Source: Saprospiraceae bacterium (lineage in GTDB: Bacteria; Bacteroidota; Bacteroidia; Chitinophagales; Saprospiraceae). Taken from it: a DNA stretch of 64,000 nt. The notes under the pieces were generated by a model. The model saw nothing but the letters and a program-made list of their open reading frames with translations. It ran no database searches and was not told the origin of the DNA. Shown piece after piece: positions 26,694 to 35,278 of this stretch. Each line of letters starts with the position of its first letter. The stretch's first letter is position 1. The DNA is taken from assembly GCA_020631235.1 (NCBI GenBank), contig JAHDHQ010000005.1:101182-165181 (forward strand), written 5' to 3'. A program made the translations under genes and the position numbers.

Positions 26694-27692
26694 TTGAGAA
26701 AGATCATATTTTTTTCCATCTGTTTATTTTGTTGTGTTTGCAAACAGACTTTTGCTCAAGATTTAGTATTCAGTCAGTACTACAATGCATCATTAAACTT
26801 GAATCCTGCGTTTGCTGGTAATACCGATTATCCACATTTGAACCTCAGTTACCGAAATCAATGGCCTAGTTTTGACAATGCTTTTGTGAGTTACCTTGCC
26901 TCGTATGATCAGTACTTTCACAGGGCAAAAAGTGGAATCGGGCTTATGATTTTGTCGGATAATTTAGGTGATGGTATATTGCTTAATAACAGCGTTAATC
27001 TCACCTATAGCTACAAAATTGAATTTAATCGAGATTGGCAATTAAAAATAGGCTTATCATCGGCATTAGGACAAACGAGAATAGATTGGAATAAATTAAT
27101 TTTTGAAGACCAAATAGATCCTCTGAATGGATACATTCCGGGTACAAATTCAGGTGAGATCCCGAGTACAAGCCCCAACAATGTATACTTTAATGTAAAT
27201 ACAGGTGTTTTGCTGTATAATAAAACATGGTATGCGGGCGTAAGTTTTTTTAATCTAAATAGCCCATATCAAGGATTTTTAGAACAAGGAGCTCTTAACA
27301 GAATTGGTCTTCCTATTCGGTATTCTGTCCATGGAGGATATCAATTTGTGATCGAAGAAGAAAATAAAAACAGTTATGGCACGTTTATAAGTCCAAACTT
27401 GCTTGTGACTGCACAAACAAATTTTGTTCAAATAACACCTGGGGTAGCGCTGCAATATCAGCGACTTTTGGGAGGGCTGTGGTACCGACACGCTTTTACA
27501 AATCCCGATGCATTAATTTTATCTGCAGGTTTTTTATTTGATATTTTTAAAGTAACTTACAGTTACGACCTAACCATTTCGAAACTTTCCGTTAACACAG
27601 GAGGTAGTCATGAGCTATCAATGGTGTTTAATTTGACAAATTTAGCCCCCGAAAGATCTAAACTAAATGACTGTTTAAAATTGTTTAGATAA
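26694..27692 (+). CDS. PorP/SprF-family outer-membrane protein
   Basis: 332 aa. The only plausible start is TTG at 26694: an in-frame stop lies at 26661 and no ATG precedes the signal peptide (ends QTFAQ). The mature N-terminus DLVFSQYYNASLNLNPAFAG and the segment LSYRNQWPSFDNAF are the defining features of PorP/SprF proteins. These are T9SS-associated barrels that anchor surface adhesins such as SprB. It sits between porU (divergent) and gldJ (80 bp downstream). Which cargo it serves is not shown; such genes often pair with giant adhesins, and none is adjacent here. Confidence 0.88.
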   Translation: MRKIIFFSICLFCCVCKQTFAQDLVFSQYYNASLNLNPAFAGNTDYPHLNLSYRNQWPSFDNAFVSYLASYDQYFHRAKSGIGLMILSDNLGDGILLNNSVNLTYSYKIEFNRDWQLKIGLSSALGQTRIDWNKLIFEDQIDPLNGYIPGTNSGEIPSTSPNNVYFNVNTGVLLYNKTWYAGVSFFNLNSPYQGFLEQGALNRIGLPIRYSVHGGYQFVIEEENKNSYGTFISPNLLVTAQTNFVQITPGVALQYQRLLGGLWYRHAFTNPDALILSAGFLFDIFKVTYSYDLTISKLSVNTGGSHELSMVFNLTNLAPERSKLNDCLKLFR

Positions 27693-27725
27693 AGCGGTAC
27701 GAATATTGAGTGGTTTAAATTAAGT

Positions 27726-27755
27726 TTTGTTCAAAATAATTTTTGTATATATTTG
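27726..27755 (+). promoter_or_regulatory. Promoter of gldJ
   Basis: TTTG (27726-27729), an 18-nt spacer, then TATATTTG (27748-27755). Both elements match the Bacteroidota sigma-ABfr consensus perfectly; the ATG follows 16 nt later. Confidence 0.75.
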
Positions 27756-27771
27756 CGAGCTACATAAATAA

Positions 27772-29289
27772 ATGGAAATGAAAAGGAGTTTCAAATTTTT
27801 ATTTTTTCTTATCTCCGGTGCGGTAATTTTTTCTTCTTGTAATAGAGGAAACACTGGAGGAACATCATCAGCAACTGGTTGGGCTTATAATGACCCAGAT
27901 TCAGGTGGATTCGAAAAATTAGATTACGAAGGACAAATAAATGGTCCTAATTTAGTACTAATAGAAGGTGGTACATTTAACATGGGTTTGACCAATGAAG
28001 ATGTAACATTTGAATGGAACAACATTCCAAGAAGAGTAACTGTATCATCTTTCTACATGGATGAGACAGAAGTTTCAAACATCAACTGGAAAGAATATTT
28101 ATTCTATTTGAAGAGAGTATACAAGTCTTATCCACAAGTTTGGTTAGATGCTTTACCAGATACACTTGTTTGGAGAGAAGAATTATCATTTAATGAACCA
28201 TTGGTTGAGACATACTTACGTCACCCATCATATGATGATTATCCAGTTGTAGGTGTAAATTGGTTACAAGCGCAAGATTTTTGTACTTGGAGGTCAAGTG
28301 CCGTAAATGAACAATTATTGGTAGAGAGAGGGATTCTTAATGCCAATACACTTGAGCAACAAGACAGCGAAACATTTAATACAAAAGCGTATTTATCTGG
28401 ACAATATGAAGGTAGTGTAAATAAAAACCTAGAAAACAAAGCTACAGGTGGAGAAAGATCTGTTCGTTTTGAAGACGGTATTGTATTACCGGAATATAGA
28501 TTACCTACTGAAGCAGAGTGGGAATATGCAGCTTTAGCCCTTATCGGAAATCAAGCAGCATCTGGAGATGAAGTAATCACAGATAGACGTATGTATCCTT
28601 GGGATGGCAATACAGCTAGATACCAAATTAGAAATAATAGTCAAGGAGATATCCTAGCGAACTTTAAACGAAGTCGAGGTGATTATATGGGTATGGCAGG
28701 AAATCTTAATGATAATGCATCAACACCAGGTCCAGTAAGAGCTTATATGCCTAATGATTTTGGTCTTTACAATATGGCTGGAAATGTAAATGAGTGGTGT
28801 GAAGACGTTTTCAGACCTTTAACAAGTCAATCTTTAAGAGATCCGGAAAACCATGATTTGAATCCATTTAGAGGTAATCAGTTCTCAGAATTGATTTTAG
28901 ATGAAGATGGTAGACCAGTAGAGAAAGATTCTTTAGGTAGATTAAGAAGTCAGTTAGTCGAAGATGATACATTAGGAATCAGAGAGAATTATCGTCTAGG
29001 AGATGTAAGAAACTTTAGAGATGGTGATGATGAGTTTGTGAAGTATGGATATGGTGTAACTACATTGATTAGCGATAAATCAAGAGTAATCAAAGGAGGA
29101 TCATGGGGTGATAGATTGTTTTGGTTGTCTCCTGGAGCTAGAAGATATAAAGATGAAGATAAAGCTGATAGAATGTTAGGATTTAGATGTGCTATGATTA
29201 GAGTGGGAGGACCTTCTGGAAATGAAGATACCAGTGGAAATATGTTTAAAGAAGGAGAGCAAAAAGGAGGAAAGAAAAGACGATATTAA
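27772..29289 (+). CDS. gldJ: GldJ, gliding/T9SS lipoprotein with FGE-sulfatase fold
   Basis: 505 aa. A lipoprotein signal (IFSSC) is followed by ATGWAYNDPDSGGFE, characteristic of GldJ/GldK. The formylglycine-generating-enzyme fold then runs from LVLIEGGTFNMG through YRLPTEAEWEYAA and YNMAGNVNEWCED to SRVIKGGSWGDR and LGFRCAM. The family scaffold is kept but the role is structural in the T9SS/gliding apparatus. I call GldJ rather than GldK because murF follows and porU-porV are next door, as in Flavobacterium, and there is no gldLMN downstream. The C-terminus is Lys/Gly-rich. Own strong promoter and terminator. Confidence 0.85.
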   Translation: MEMKRSFKFLFFLISGAVIFSSCNRGNTGGTSSATGWAYNDPDSGGFEKLDYEGQINGPNLVLIEGGTFNMGLTNEDVTFEWNNIPRRVTVSSFYMDETEVSNINWKEYLFYLKRVYKSYPQVWLDALPDTLVWREELSFNEPLVETYLRHPSYDDYPVVGVNWLQAQDFCTWRSSAVNEQLLVERGILNANTLEQQDSETFNTKAYLSGQYEGSVNKNLENKATGGERSVRFEDGIVLPEYRLPTEAEWEYAALALIGNQAASGDEVITDRRMYPWDGNTARYQIRNNSQGDILANFKRSRGDYMGMAGNLNDNASTPGPVRAYMPNDFGLYNMAGNVNEWCEDVFRPLTSQSLRDPENHDLNPFRGNQFSELILDEDGRPVEKDSLGRLRSQLVEDDTLGIRENYRLGDVRNFRDGDDEFVKYGYGVTTLISDKSRVIKGGSWGDRLFWLSPGARRYKDEDKADRMLGFRCAMIRVGGPSGNEDTSGNMFKEGEQKGGKKRRY

Positions 29290-29311
29290 TCCGAACTTTT
29301 AAAAATAAATT

Positions 29312-29346
29312 AAAGCCTTTATGTAATTTGCATAGAGGCTTTTTTT
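29312..29346 (+). terminator. Terminator-like hairpin between gldJ and murF
   Basis: A 12-bp stem AAAGCCTTTATG / CATAGAGGCTTT with one G-T pair, followed by a T run that ends exactly at the murF start codon. Confidence 0.8.
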
Positions 29347-30645
29347 ATGGAGATAAAACAACTATATCAATCATTTATTGAGTCAACGGGCGTATCTATT
29401 GATACTAGGACTTTAAAGAAGGATAATATTTTCTTTGCATTATCTGGCCCCAATTTTAACGGAAATGCCTATGCAAAATCGGCTCTGGAGTTAGGAGCAT
29501 CCTTTGTTGTCATAGATGATGAAGAATACCTGGTAAAAGAGCATAAAAACTACCTATTTGTAGACAATACTTTAAGGGCTCTTCAAGATTTAGCCAGACA
29601 TCATAGGAATACATTCGATATACCTATAATTGGCTTAACAGGTTCGAATGGGAAGACAACCACAAAAGAACTGTTAGCAGCTTGCTTAGCATGTAAGCAT
29701 AATACCTTATTTACGCATGGAAATTTAAATAATCATATCGGTGTGCCTCTGACTTTGCTGAACTTAGATGATACGCATGAAATAGCTATTATAGAAATGG
29801 GAGCAAATCATGTAGGAGAAATCGCAGAACTTGCCCACATTGCATTGCCAACGCACGGATTTATAACTAATATAGGGAATGCTCATTTGGAAGGTTTTGG
29901 AAGTCAAGAAAACATCTTGAAGGCGAAGTGCGAACTCTATGATTTCTTAGATGAAAGTGGTGGAGTGATATTTTATAACCCATTAGATGAAATGATCCTA
30001 ACTAATATCACACGATACCATTCGACAAATGCCGTAGAATTAATATCGAGTGAAAGCCTCACTTCAGCAGGATTAAGCTTGACGATTCATGTAAATGGGG
30101 AAAATATACATACGCATTTAGTGGGAAGTTATAACCTAATGAATGTAAACGCTGCATTATCCATCGGTCGGTATTTTGATGTTCCTTTAGATGAAATGCT
30201 AAACGCTATCAAAGCTTATATTCCTTCCATGAATAGATCTCAGTTTGTAGAAAGAGAGGGTTATCATTATGTGCTTGATGCTTATAATGCTAATCCATCA
30301 AGCGTGGGTTTAAGTTTAGAAAGTTTTGCTAAGTTGAAGGATACACATAATAAATGTGTGGTCTTAGGTGATATGTTCGAATTAGGAGAAGCATCTATTC
30401 CTCTGCATTTAGAAGTAGTACAAAAAGCAATCGATTTAGGATTTAAATCTATTTACTTAGTGGGGCCTAATTACGCTTCTGCTTCATCTATGTTGTTAAA
30501 TGATTCCATCACTAATATTTATGCATTTAACAATTTTGATGATGTGTTTATACAGTCATTTAATTCCATGAAATCAAAAGATGACATCTATCTAGTTAAA
30601 GGAAGTAGAAGTATGAAGATGGAACGGCTAATCGAAATAGGCTAA
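29347..30645 (+). CDS. murF: UDP-N-acetylmuramoyl-tripeptide--D-alanyl-D-alanine ligase
   Basis: 432 aa, normal for MurF. Mur ligase marks: SIDTRTLKKDNIFFAL at the N-terminus, the ATP-binding GLTGSNGKTTTKELL (residues ~98-112), IEMGANHVGEI, FITNIGNAHLEGFGS, and the C-terminal VLDAYNANPSS with VVLGDMFELGE. It adds D-Ala-D-Ala to the UDP-muramoyl tripeptide in the cytoplasm. The ATG directly follows the T run of the gldJ terminator, so translation depends on read-through or on a promoter hidden in gldJ. The 3' end overlaps the convergent arginase-like gene by 18 bp. Confidence 0.93.
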   Translation: MEIKQLYQSFIESTGVSIDTRTLKKDNIFFALSGPNFNGNAYAKSALELGASFVVIDDEEYLVKEHKNYLFVDNTLRALQDLARHHRNTFDIPIIGLTGSNGKTTTKELLAACLACKHNTLFTHGNLNNHIGVPLTLLNLDDTHEIAIIEMGANHVGEIAELAHIALPTHGFITNIGNAHLEGFGSQENILKAKCELYDFLDESGGVIFYNPLDEMILTNITRYHSTNAVELISSESLTSAGLSLTIHVNGENIHTHLVGSYNLMNVNAALSIGRYFDVPLDEMLNAIKAYIPSMNRSQFVEREGYHYVLDAYNANPSSVGLSLESFAKLKDTHNKCVVLGDMFELGEASIPLHLEVVQKAIDLGFKSIYLVGPNYASASSMLLNDSITNIYAFNNFDDVFIQSFNSMKSKDDIYLVKGSRSMKMERLIEIG

Positions 30646-31617
30646 GAACTTATTTGGAATATCATTCTGGCACACAGTCTCATAATCTTCAAAGCTACAT
30701 GGGATATATTCTCCTGATTCGTTTTGTCCAGGATTTTTAAACCACCACTTCCCGGTTTTCTTACCTTGGATAAAGGTTAAATCAGCGTCTAAAGAATCGA
30801 TGTATACGACGTACTCCTTATTGGATTTGTCATACACATCTTCTTGCATAGCTGTTTCTGCGCCTTCTAAGAAGTACCAAGTCAACAATGAGCATAATTC
30901 CGCTATTTCAGGTGCTTTGAACTCATTGGTTTGAATATGTATGGTTTTAGTTGATGTGGATCCAACATATTTAAAAATTTGACAAATTTCATAAATGGAT
31001 AATCCAGTTAGATTTTTAGCTGCTTGAGGCAAGCAAGTATGATCTAAAGCATTTAAATTAAGACTGAGGTGTTGCGCATTTCTAAGCATTGGCTCTACCT
31101 TGGCTGGGTTTGCTTTGATTTGACCTAAGCTTAATGCCATGGTGTCATCTAAGTTTTTTAACGTGGGTAATGCATTTAGATGACGTTGCAAACCCAGATA
31201 AGTATTCTGTTCAGCATCATTATCTGTGACTACATCTGAAATGAGGCAATGACGTTGGGTGGTGGTTTTAGATCGGAAAGTATTGATGATAGCATTCGAT
31301 ACGTTGATATCTCCACCAACAAATACAATTCTATGAGATTGACTTAAGTCTTTTAATAAATTCGTAATGGATTTTATATCCTTGTTTCTTAAGTGGCCAA
31401 GGTCGATAAATTTCGTAGAAAAATGATCGTTTAATTGGTCAAATGCCTTTCTAAAATGAAAATTTAACGGCATATTTTGAAAAATAAAAGCGATAGGGTA
31501 GTCTTCAATATATGGTTTATCTGGAATCGAAGCCATTCGGTGGCCGATTTGCTTATCTGAAACGTTAGTATTGTTGAGAACCGTTCGTTCAATTGTGTGT
31601 AACCAATGGTGAATCAT
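30628..31617 (-). CDS. Arginase/formimidoylglutamase-fold protein lacking the metal-site motifs
   Basis: 329 aa. The ureohydrolase pattern can be followed, but the manganese ligands are gone: the GGDHS motif reads VFVGGDINVSN, and the SxDxD motif (with downstream P) reads SLNLNALDHTCLP. The later family landmark GLSIYEICQIFKYVG is well kept, as is the helix before it. It is therefore probably a non-catalytic pseudoenzyme with a structural or binding role. Related arginase-like genes occur beside gliding/T9SS loci in other Bacteroidota as far as I recall, which fits its place after gldJ-murF. The N-terminus starts with the plausible MIHHWLHTIE. Confidence 0.7.
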   Translation of the reverse strand: MIHHWLHTIERTVLNNTNVSDKQIGHRMASIPDKPYIEDYPIAFIFQNMPLNFHFRKAFDQLNDHFSTKFIDLGHLRNKDIKSITNLLKDLSQSHRIVFVGGDINVSNAIINTFRSKTTTQRHCLISDVVTDNDAEQNTYLGLQRHLNALPTLKNLDDTMALSLGQIKANPAKVEPMLRNAQHLSLNLNALDHTCLPQAAKNLTGLSIYEICQIFKYVGSTSTKTIHIQTNEFKAPEIAELCSLLTWYFLEGAETAMQEDVYDKSNKEYVVYIDSLDADLTFIQGKKTGKWWFKNPGQNESGEYIPCSFEDYETVCQNDIPNKFLAYFD

Positions 31618-32057
31618 ATATTACGAAATTTATTAATGTAAAAATACATGATTATTAATTAATTACAAATAAGTTTTATGTTTAATGTGAAAAAATTAAA
31701 ATAATTTGTAAATAATTGGATGTTGAATAGGGGGTGTTTACAATCTTTGGTGTCATGTGATAGATTAAGTGGTGTTCTTTTCTGACTTACTTCACAAAAC
31801 ATTTATAAGAATACTGAATACTTTTTGTCATTTTAAGTCCCCAAGTGCAGTCTTTCATTGGGTCCTTGATCCTGTCGATTAATTTCATTTTCTCTATTTT
31901 AACAACTAATTTGAAATACTTTTAATATTTAATTCTATCAATGCTAGAGTTTAACACATTAAAAAAAAATGTAATTTTTTAGCAAAAAACTCCATTTTAA
32001 TTAAAAGAAAAATTAATTTTGGTGAGAAATTGCGTAATAACTTCAATTTTAGACCTT
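31618..32057. other. AT-rich intergenic region before the OmpA-family gene
   Basis: About 440 bp without a supported ORF between divergent genes. The only element I can name is the TAATTTTG box near its right end. A segment around 31830-31890 is less AT-rich but gives no recognisable RNA or repeat. Confidence 0.4.
32014..32021 (+). promoter_or_regulatory. -7 promoter element of the OmpA-family gene
   Basis: TAATTTTG matches TAnnTTTG. It overlaps the TTG used as a start in the ORF track, which argues for the ATG at 32058. Confidence 0.5.
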
Positions 32058-33983
32058 ATGACTAGTAAATATTTTATTCTGGTTTATTTACTTATTTCCT
32101 TCTGTTTCAGTGCAATTGCACAAGTCGGAGATGAAGAAATAATTCTTTCCCCTTTAGATACCATTGAAGGTAATTCCAATGATGATACTTGGAAGACAGC
32201 AATCATCTCAGACGATATGACTGTGGATGAAGAGCAAAATAAGCAATGGAGGATGGGTGAGTATGGTTATTCAGCAAAACCTAAAAATGCTTGGGAAGCA
32301 GGTTTGTCTCTTGGACATTTCTTTATCGATGGTGATATAGATAGAACCTTACCTGGTGGTTGGGGAGCTGGTGTACATTTACGCAAAGCCATTCATTATG
32401 TTTTTTCCATCAGAGGTACAGTATTTTTTGGTCAAGCAACAGGTTTAGATCCTCAAGCATGGAAGCATAAATCTTTTACTAACTCCAAAGGAGTTGGGGG
32501 AGGACTTGTCGAGGCAGAATATGCTCCATATAGCCAAGCAAATAATCCGATTATAGATGGTCAAGAACCAATTCACTGGTTTCCATCACATAGAACTCGA
32601 TACATGTATTGTAGTTTAGAAGGGATTGTAAACATTGGAAATTTACTTTTTCATAAAGAAAGAAATAAGTGGAATTGGTATGCTTTAGGTGGTGTCGGTT
32701 TGGATAATAACTGGACTCAACTAGATTTATTGGATGCAAATGGCAATCCTTATACAGATCTAAAGGGAAGAGTTAATTGGACAGAAGAAAAGTTTAACAC
32801 TCAAGCAGGTCGTTTAGAAATTAAAAATGATCTTAGAAATATTTATGATGGAGTGTACGAAACAGAAGCACCTAAGAAAAAAGGTATTTACAGAGTAGGA
32901 GATGATATTAATATTCACGTAGTATGGATTGCTGCTATGGGTATTTCAAGAAAAATCACAAAAAGATTTAATGTAGGTTTAGAACACCAAGTGATGGTTA
33001 CTGATAACGATCATTTAGATGGTATTAAGTTTAGAACTTCACTAGATCAAACAAATAATGTCGACATTGGACATTATACAAACGCTAGACTAGGAATTAA
33101 CATCGGTAACTTTGATAAAAGAACAGAGCCGTTGTATTGGTTAAATCCATTAGATAATGCTCTAAACGACATTGCTTCTTTAAAGCAACGCCCGGCCTTA
33201 GATTTAACAGATGCTGATGAAGATGGTGTTATCGATATGATGGATCAAGAATTAGACACTGACCCAGGTTGCCCTGTGGACACAAGAGGTGTTACTTTAG
33301 ATAGTGATGGTGATGGAATCGTTGATTGTAAAGATAAAGAGCCTTACTCACCACCTTGTCCTACTGATGAGTTTGGTGTAGCTAATTGTCCAAAAGACTG
33401 TTGTATCGAAGAGGATGACGTGAGAAGAATTATCAATGAAACAACGCCAGCAATCATTAAATCTACTCCAGTGTCAAGCAGACCAGGAGGAAATAATACG
33501 ACAACTACTGTAGTTAGATCAGGATGTGGAGAATGGTTCCTACCAATGATCCATTATGATTTAAACAAGCATAACATTAAGTCTGAATACTACAGTCATT
33601 TACACCATGTTGCTTACGTAATGAAGAAGTGCCCTGAGCTTTGTATAGCTGTTCAAGGTCATACTGATCAAAGAAGTAACAATGATTACAATACTAAATT
33701 ATCATACAAAAGAGCTCAAGGAGCCATTGACTATTTGGTAGCAAATTACGGTGTAGATAGAAGTAGATTAAAATTAATGTATGGTGGAGAAGAAAATCCA
33801 CTAGTTAGTTCTCCTAACTCAGAATCTCATCACTATATGAATAGAAGAGTTGAGTTTAGAGTTTGCGAAGGAAGTGATTTTGATATGCAAGCACCAGTAG
33901 GTACTTCGACTCAATCTTCTCAAACTAAATCAGGAGAAATTATAAGAGACTATAATAACGGATACAAAAACTCCGGATATTAA
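32058..33983 (+). CDS. OmpA-family protein with TSP3-type calcium repeats
   Basis: 641 aa from the ATG at 32058, where the signal peptide begins (ends SAIAQ). Residues ~60-360 look like an outer-membrane barrel. A thrombospondin type 3 stretch follows with acidic calcium motifs DADEDGVIDMMD and DSDGDGIVDCKDKEP and several Cys. The C-terminal OmpA domain has IHYDLNKHNIKSEY, the peptidoglycan-binding VQGHTDQRSNNDYN and LSYKRAQGAIDYL. This links outer membrane to cell wall. It is monocistronic with a terminator 30 nt after the stop. A short, polar tail follows the OmpA domain. Confidence 0.88.
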   Translation: MTSKYFILVYLLISFCFSAIAQVGDEEIILSPLDTIEGNSNDDTWKTAIISDDMTVDEEQNKQWRMGEYGYSAKPKNAWEAGLSLGHFFIDGDIDRTLPGGWGAGVHLRKAIHYVFSIRGTVFFGQATGLDPQAWKHKSFTNSKGVGGGLVEAEYAPYSQANNPIIDGQEPIHWFPSHRTRYMYCSLEGIVNIGNLLFHKERNKWNWYALGGVGLDNNWTQLDLLDANGNPYTDLKGRVNWTEEKFNTQAGRLEIKNDLRNIYDGVYETEAPKKKGIYRVGDDINIHVVWIAAMGISRKITKRFNVGLEHQVMVTDNDHLDGIKFRTSLDQTNNVDIGHYTNARLGINIGNFDKRTEPLYWLNPLDNALNDIASLKQRPALDLTDADEDGVIDMMDQELDTDPGCPVDTRGVTLDSDGDGIVDCKDKEPYSPPCPTDEFGVANCPKDCCIEEDDVRRIINETTPAIIKSTPVSSRPGGNNTTTTVVRSGCGEWFLPMIHYDLNKHNIKSEYYSHLHHVAYVMKKCPELCIAVQGHTDQRSNNDYNTKLSYKRAQGAIDYLVANYGVDRSRLKLMYGGEENPLVSSPNSESHHYMNRRVEFRVCEGSDFDMQAPVGTSTQSSQTKSGEIIRDYNNGYKNSGY

Positions 33984-34012
33984 TAAGTAGAACGTTTACA
34001 GAATACGAATAC

Positions 34013-34049
34013 AAAAAAGAGCTGGCATTTATGTCGGCTCTTTTTTTTA
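34013..34049 (+). terminator. Terminator of the OmpA-family gene
   Basis: GAGCTGGC / GTCGGCTC stem (two G-T pairs), extended by A-T pairs, followed by eight T. Confidence 0.8.
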
Positions 34050-34206
34050 CTCAGAATACTGAACACTAATTTTTGGTTGCCATCATTGAGAATGAATACA
34101 GACAAATAAGCAGCTACCTCCTTTGATGAGCGCTTAAAACTCCATTTTGCCGACAATTTATGAGCCTCAAATCTTATTAAATCTGGCTTGTGATGAACGT
34201 CTCATT

Positions 34207-34247
34207 AAGCATACAAAAATCAATTAGTCATTGATTTTTGTATGCTT
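34207..34247. repeat. Isolated long perfect hairpin
   Basis: An 18-bp perfect inverted repeat, AAGCATACAAAAATCAAT and its complement, with a 5-nt loop TAGTC, in the middle of a gene-free stretch. Its T-rich 3' side could terminate a plus-strand transcript; it may also be the end of a small RNA. Confidence 0.6.
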
Positions 34248-34455
34248 TTAATAGGAGTAAAAAGTAAATTTGGTCAAGATAAAATCTTATATAGCAATTA
34301 GTTGCTTCATTTGCAACTGTGATGTAGGACTAGCTTATGGAAGCTAATTTGTATAATGTCTCATAACTAAATAAATACCATTCTCTCGGTTTGGTAAAAT
34401 TTCAGTTTTTAATGTCCAATATCGTGCTAATAGACATTGATAAATAGCTAAAAAA

Positions 34456-34483
34456 AAAAGCTCGAATGTTACTTCGAGCTTTT
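34456..34483 (-). terminator. Terminator of the Bax-inhibitor-like gene
   Basis: A perfect 11-bp stem AAAAGCTCGAA / TTCGAGCTTTT, followed on the minus strand by a T run (the A run at 34450-34459). Confidence 0.85.
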
Positions 34484-34504
34484 AGTATTTGTTTTAATCT
34501 TTAT

Positions 34505-35254
34505 TTACTCACTAGCTGCAAACTTGCTTAGTAGTCGCAAGAATTCTACATACAACCATACTAAGGTAACTAATAAGCCCATACCAACAAACCATTCCAT
34601 ATACTTTGGTGCTCTGGCTTCTACACCTTTTTCGAAGGCATCAAAATCGATGATTAAATTTAAAGCAGCAACAGCTATAATGGCTAAACTAATTCCAATC
34701 CCTATTAAGCCATTATCATGCAAATAAGGAACATTAAAGCCTACAAAACTTCCGATGATGCTAATTACATACATAAGCATAATGGCTCCAGTAGCCATCA
34801 TAACGCCTAATTTAAATTTGGCTGTTACCTTTATAATACCCGTTTTATAAATCATAAGCATCGTAAATAAGGTGCCGAATGTAAGGCTGACTGCTTGAAA
34901 AACAATGCCATCAAATTGGTAGGCAAAATAGGCAGAGATTGCCCCTACAAATAAACCTTCGAAGGCAGCATAAACTGGTGCTGCCACCGCAGAAGTATGC
35001 GGTTTTATGCTGGCAAAGATGACCGCGGCCAGTCCACCTAGCATGCCCACCCAAAGAAATAGGGTAGAAGGCATAATATAGCTGATTAGCGTCGTTACCA
35101 TCATGATGCCGAACAACATCAAGGTTTTATTGATAGCTCCTTCCATGGTCATAACTTCAGAACTATCTAGTATTAATCGATCGTCGGTATTGATCCTTTT
35201 ATCTAAAGCAGTATCCTTGATTAAGGGATTTTTAGATTCTAAAAAACGTGACAT
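34505..35254 (-). CDS. Bax inhibitor-1/YccA-like membrane protein
   Basis: 249 aa with a soluble N-terminal ~45 residues, then about seven transmembrane helices (from NKTLMLFGIMMVTTLISYIM to the end). The segment ALNLIIDFDAFEKGVEARAPKYMEWFVGMGLLVTLVWLY, quoted here in outline only, has the two acidic residues and aromatic final helix of the Bax1-I family. The branch is the YccA/YetJ-like integral proteins; pH-sensitive calcium leak is known for YetJ but untested here. It lies 24 bp after the M48 protease gene on the same strand; YccA-M48/FtsH links are known in other bacteria. Confidence 0.85.
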   Translation of the reverse strand: MSRFLESKNPLIKDTALDKRINTDDRLILDSSEVMTMEGAINKTLMLFGIMMVTTLISYIMPSTLFLWVGMLGGLAAVIFASIKPHTSAVAAPVYAAFEGLFVGAISAYFAYQFDGIVFQAVSLTFGTLFTMLMIYKTGIIKVTAKFKLGVMMATGAIMLMYVISIIGSFVGFNVPYLHDNGLIGIGISLAIIAVAALNLIIDFDAFEKGVEARAPKYMEWFVGMGLLVTLVWLYVEFLRLLSKFAASE

Positions 35255-35278
35255 AATTTGATTTTAGTTGTTAAATAA

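Larger units (their letters stand above)
33984..34504. other. 520-bp intergenic region with three hairpins
   Basis: Contains the OmpA-gene terminator, an isolated 18-bp perfect hairpin and the terminator of the Bax-inhibitor-like gene. No ORF above about 20 codons is convincing. What lies between 34050 and 34200 and between 34250 and 34440 is unexplained. Confidence 0.5.

Noticed and set aside
27772-29289. Assignment as GldK rather than GldJ
   Set aside because: No gldL/M/N follows; murF follows and porU-porV are adjacent, which is the known gldJ context.
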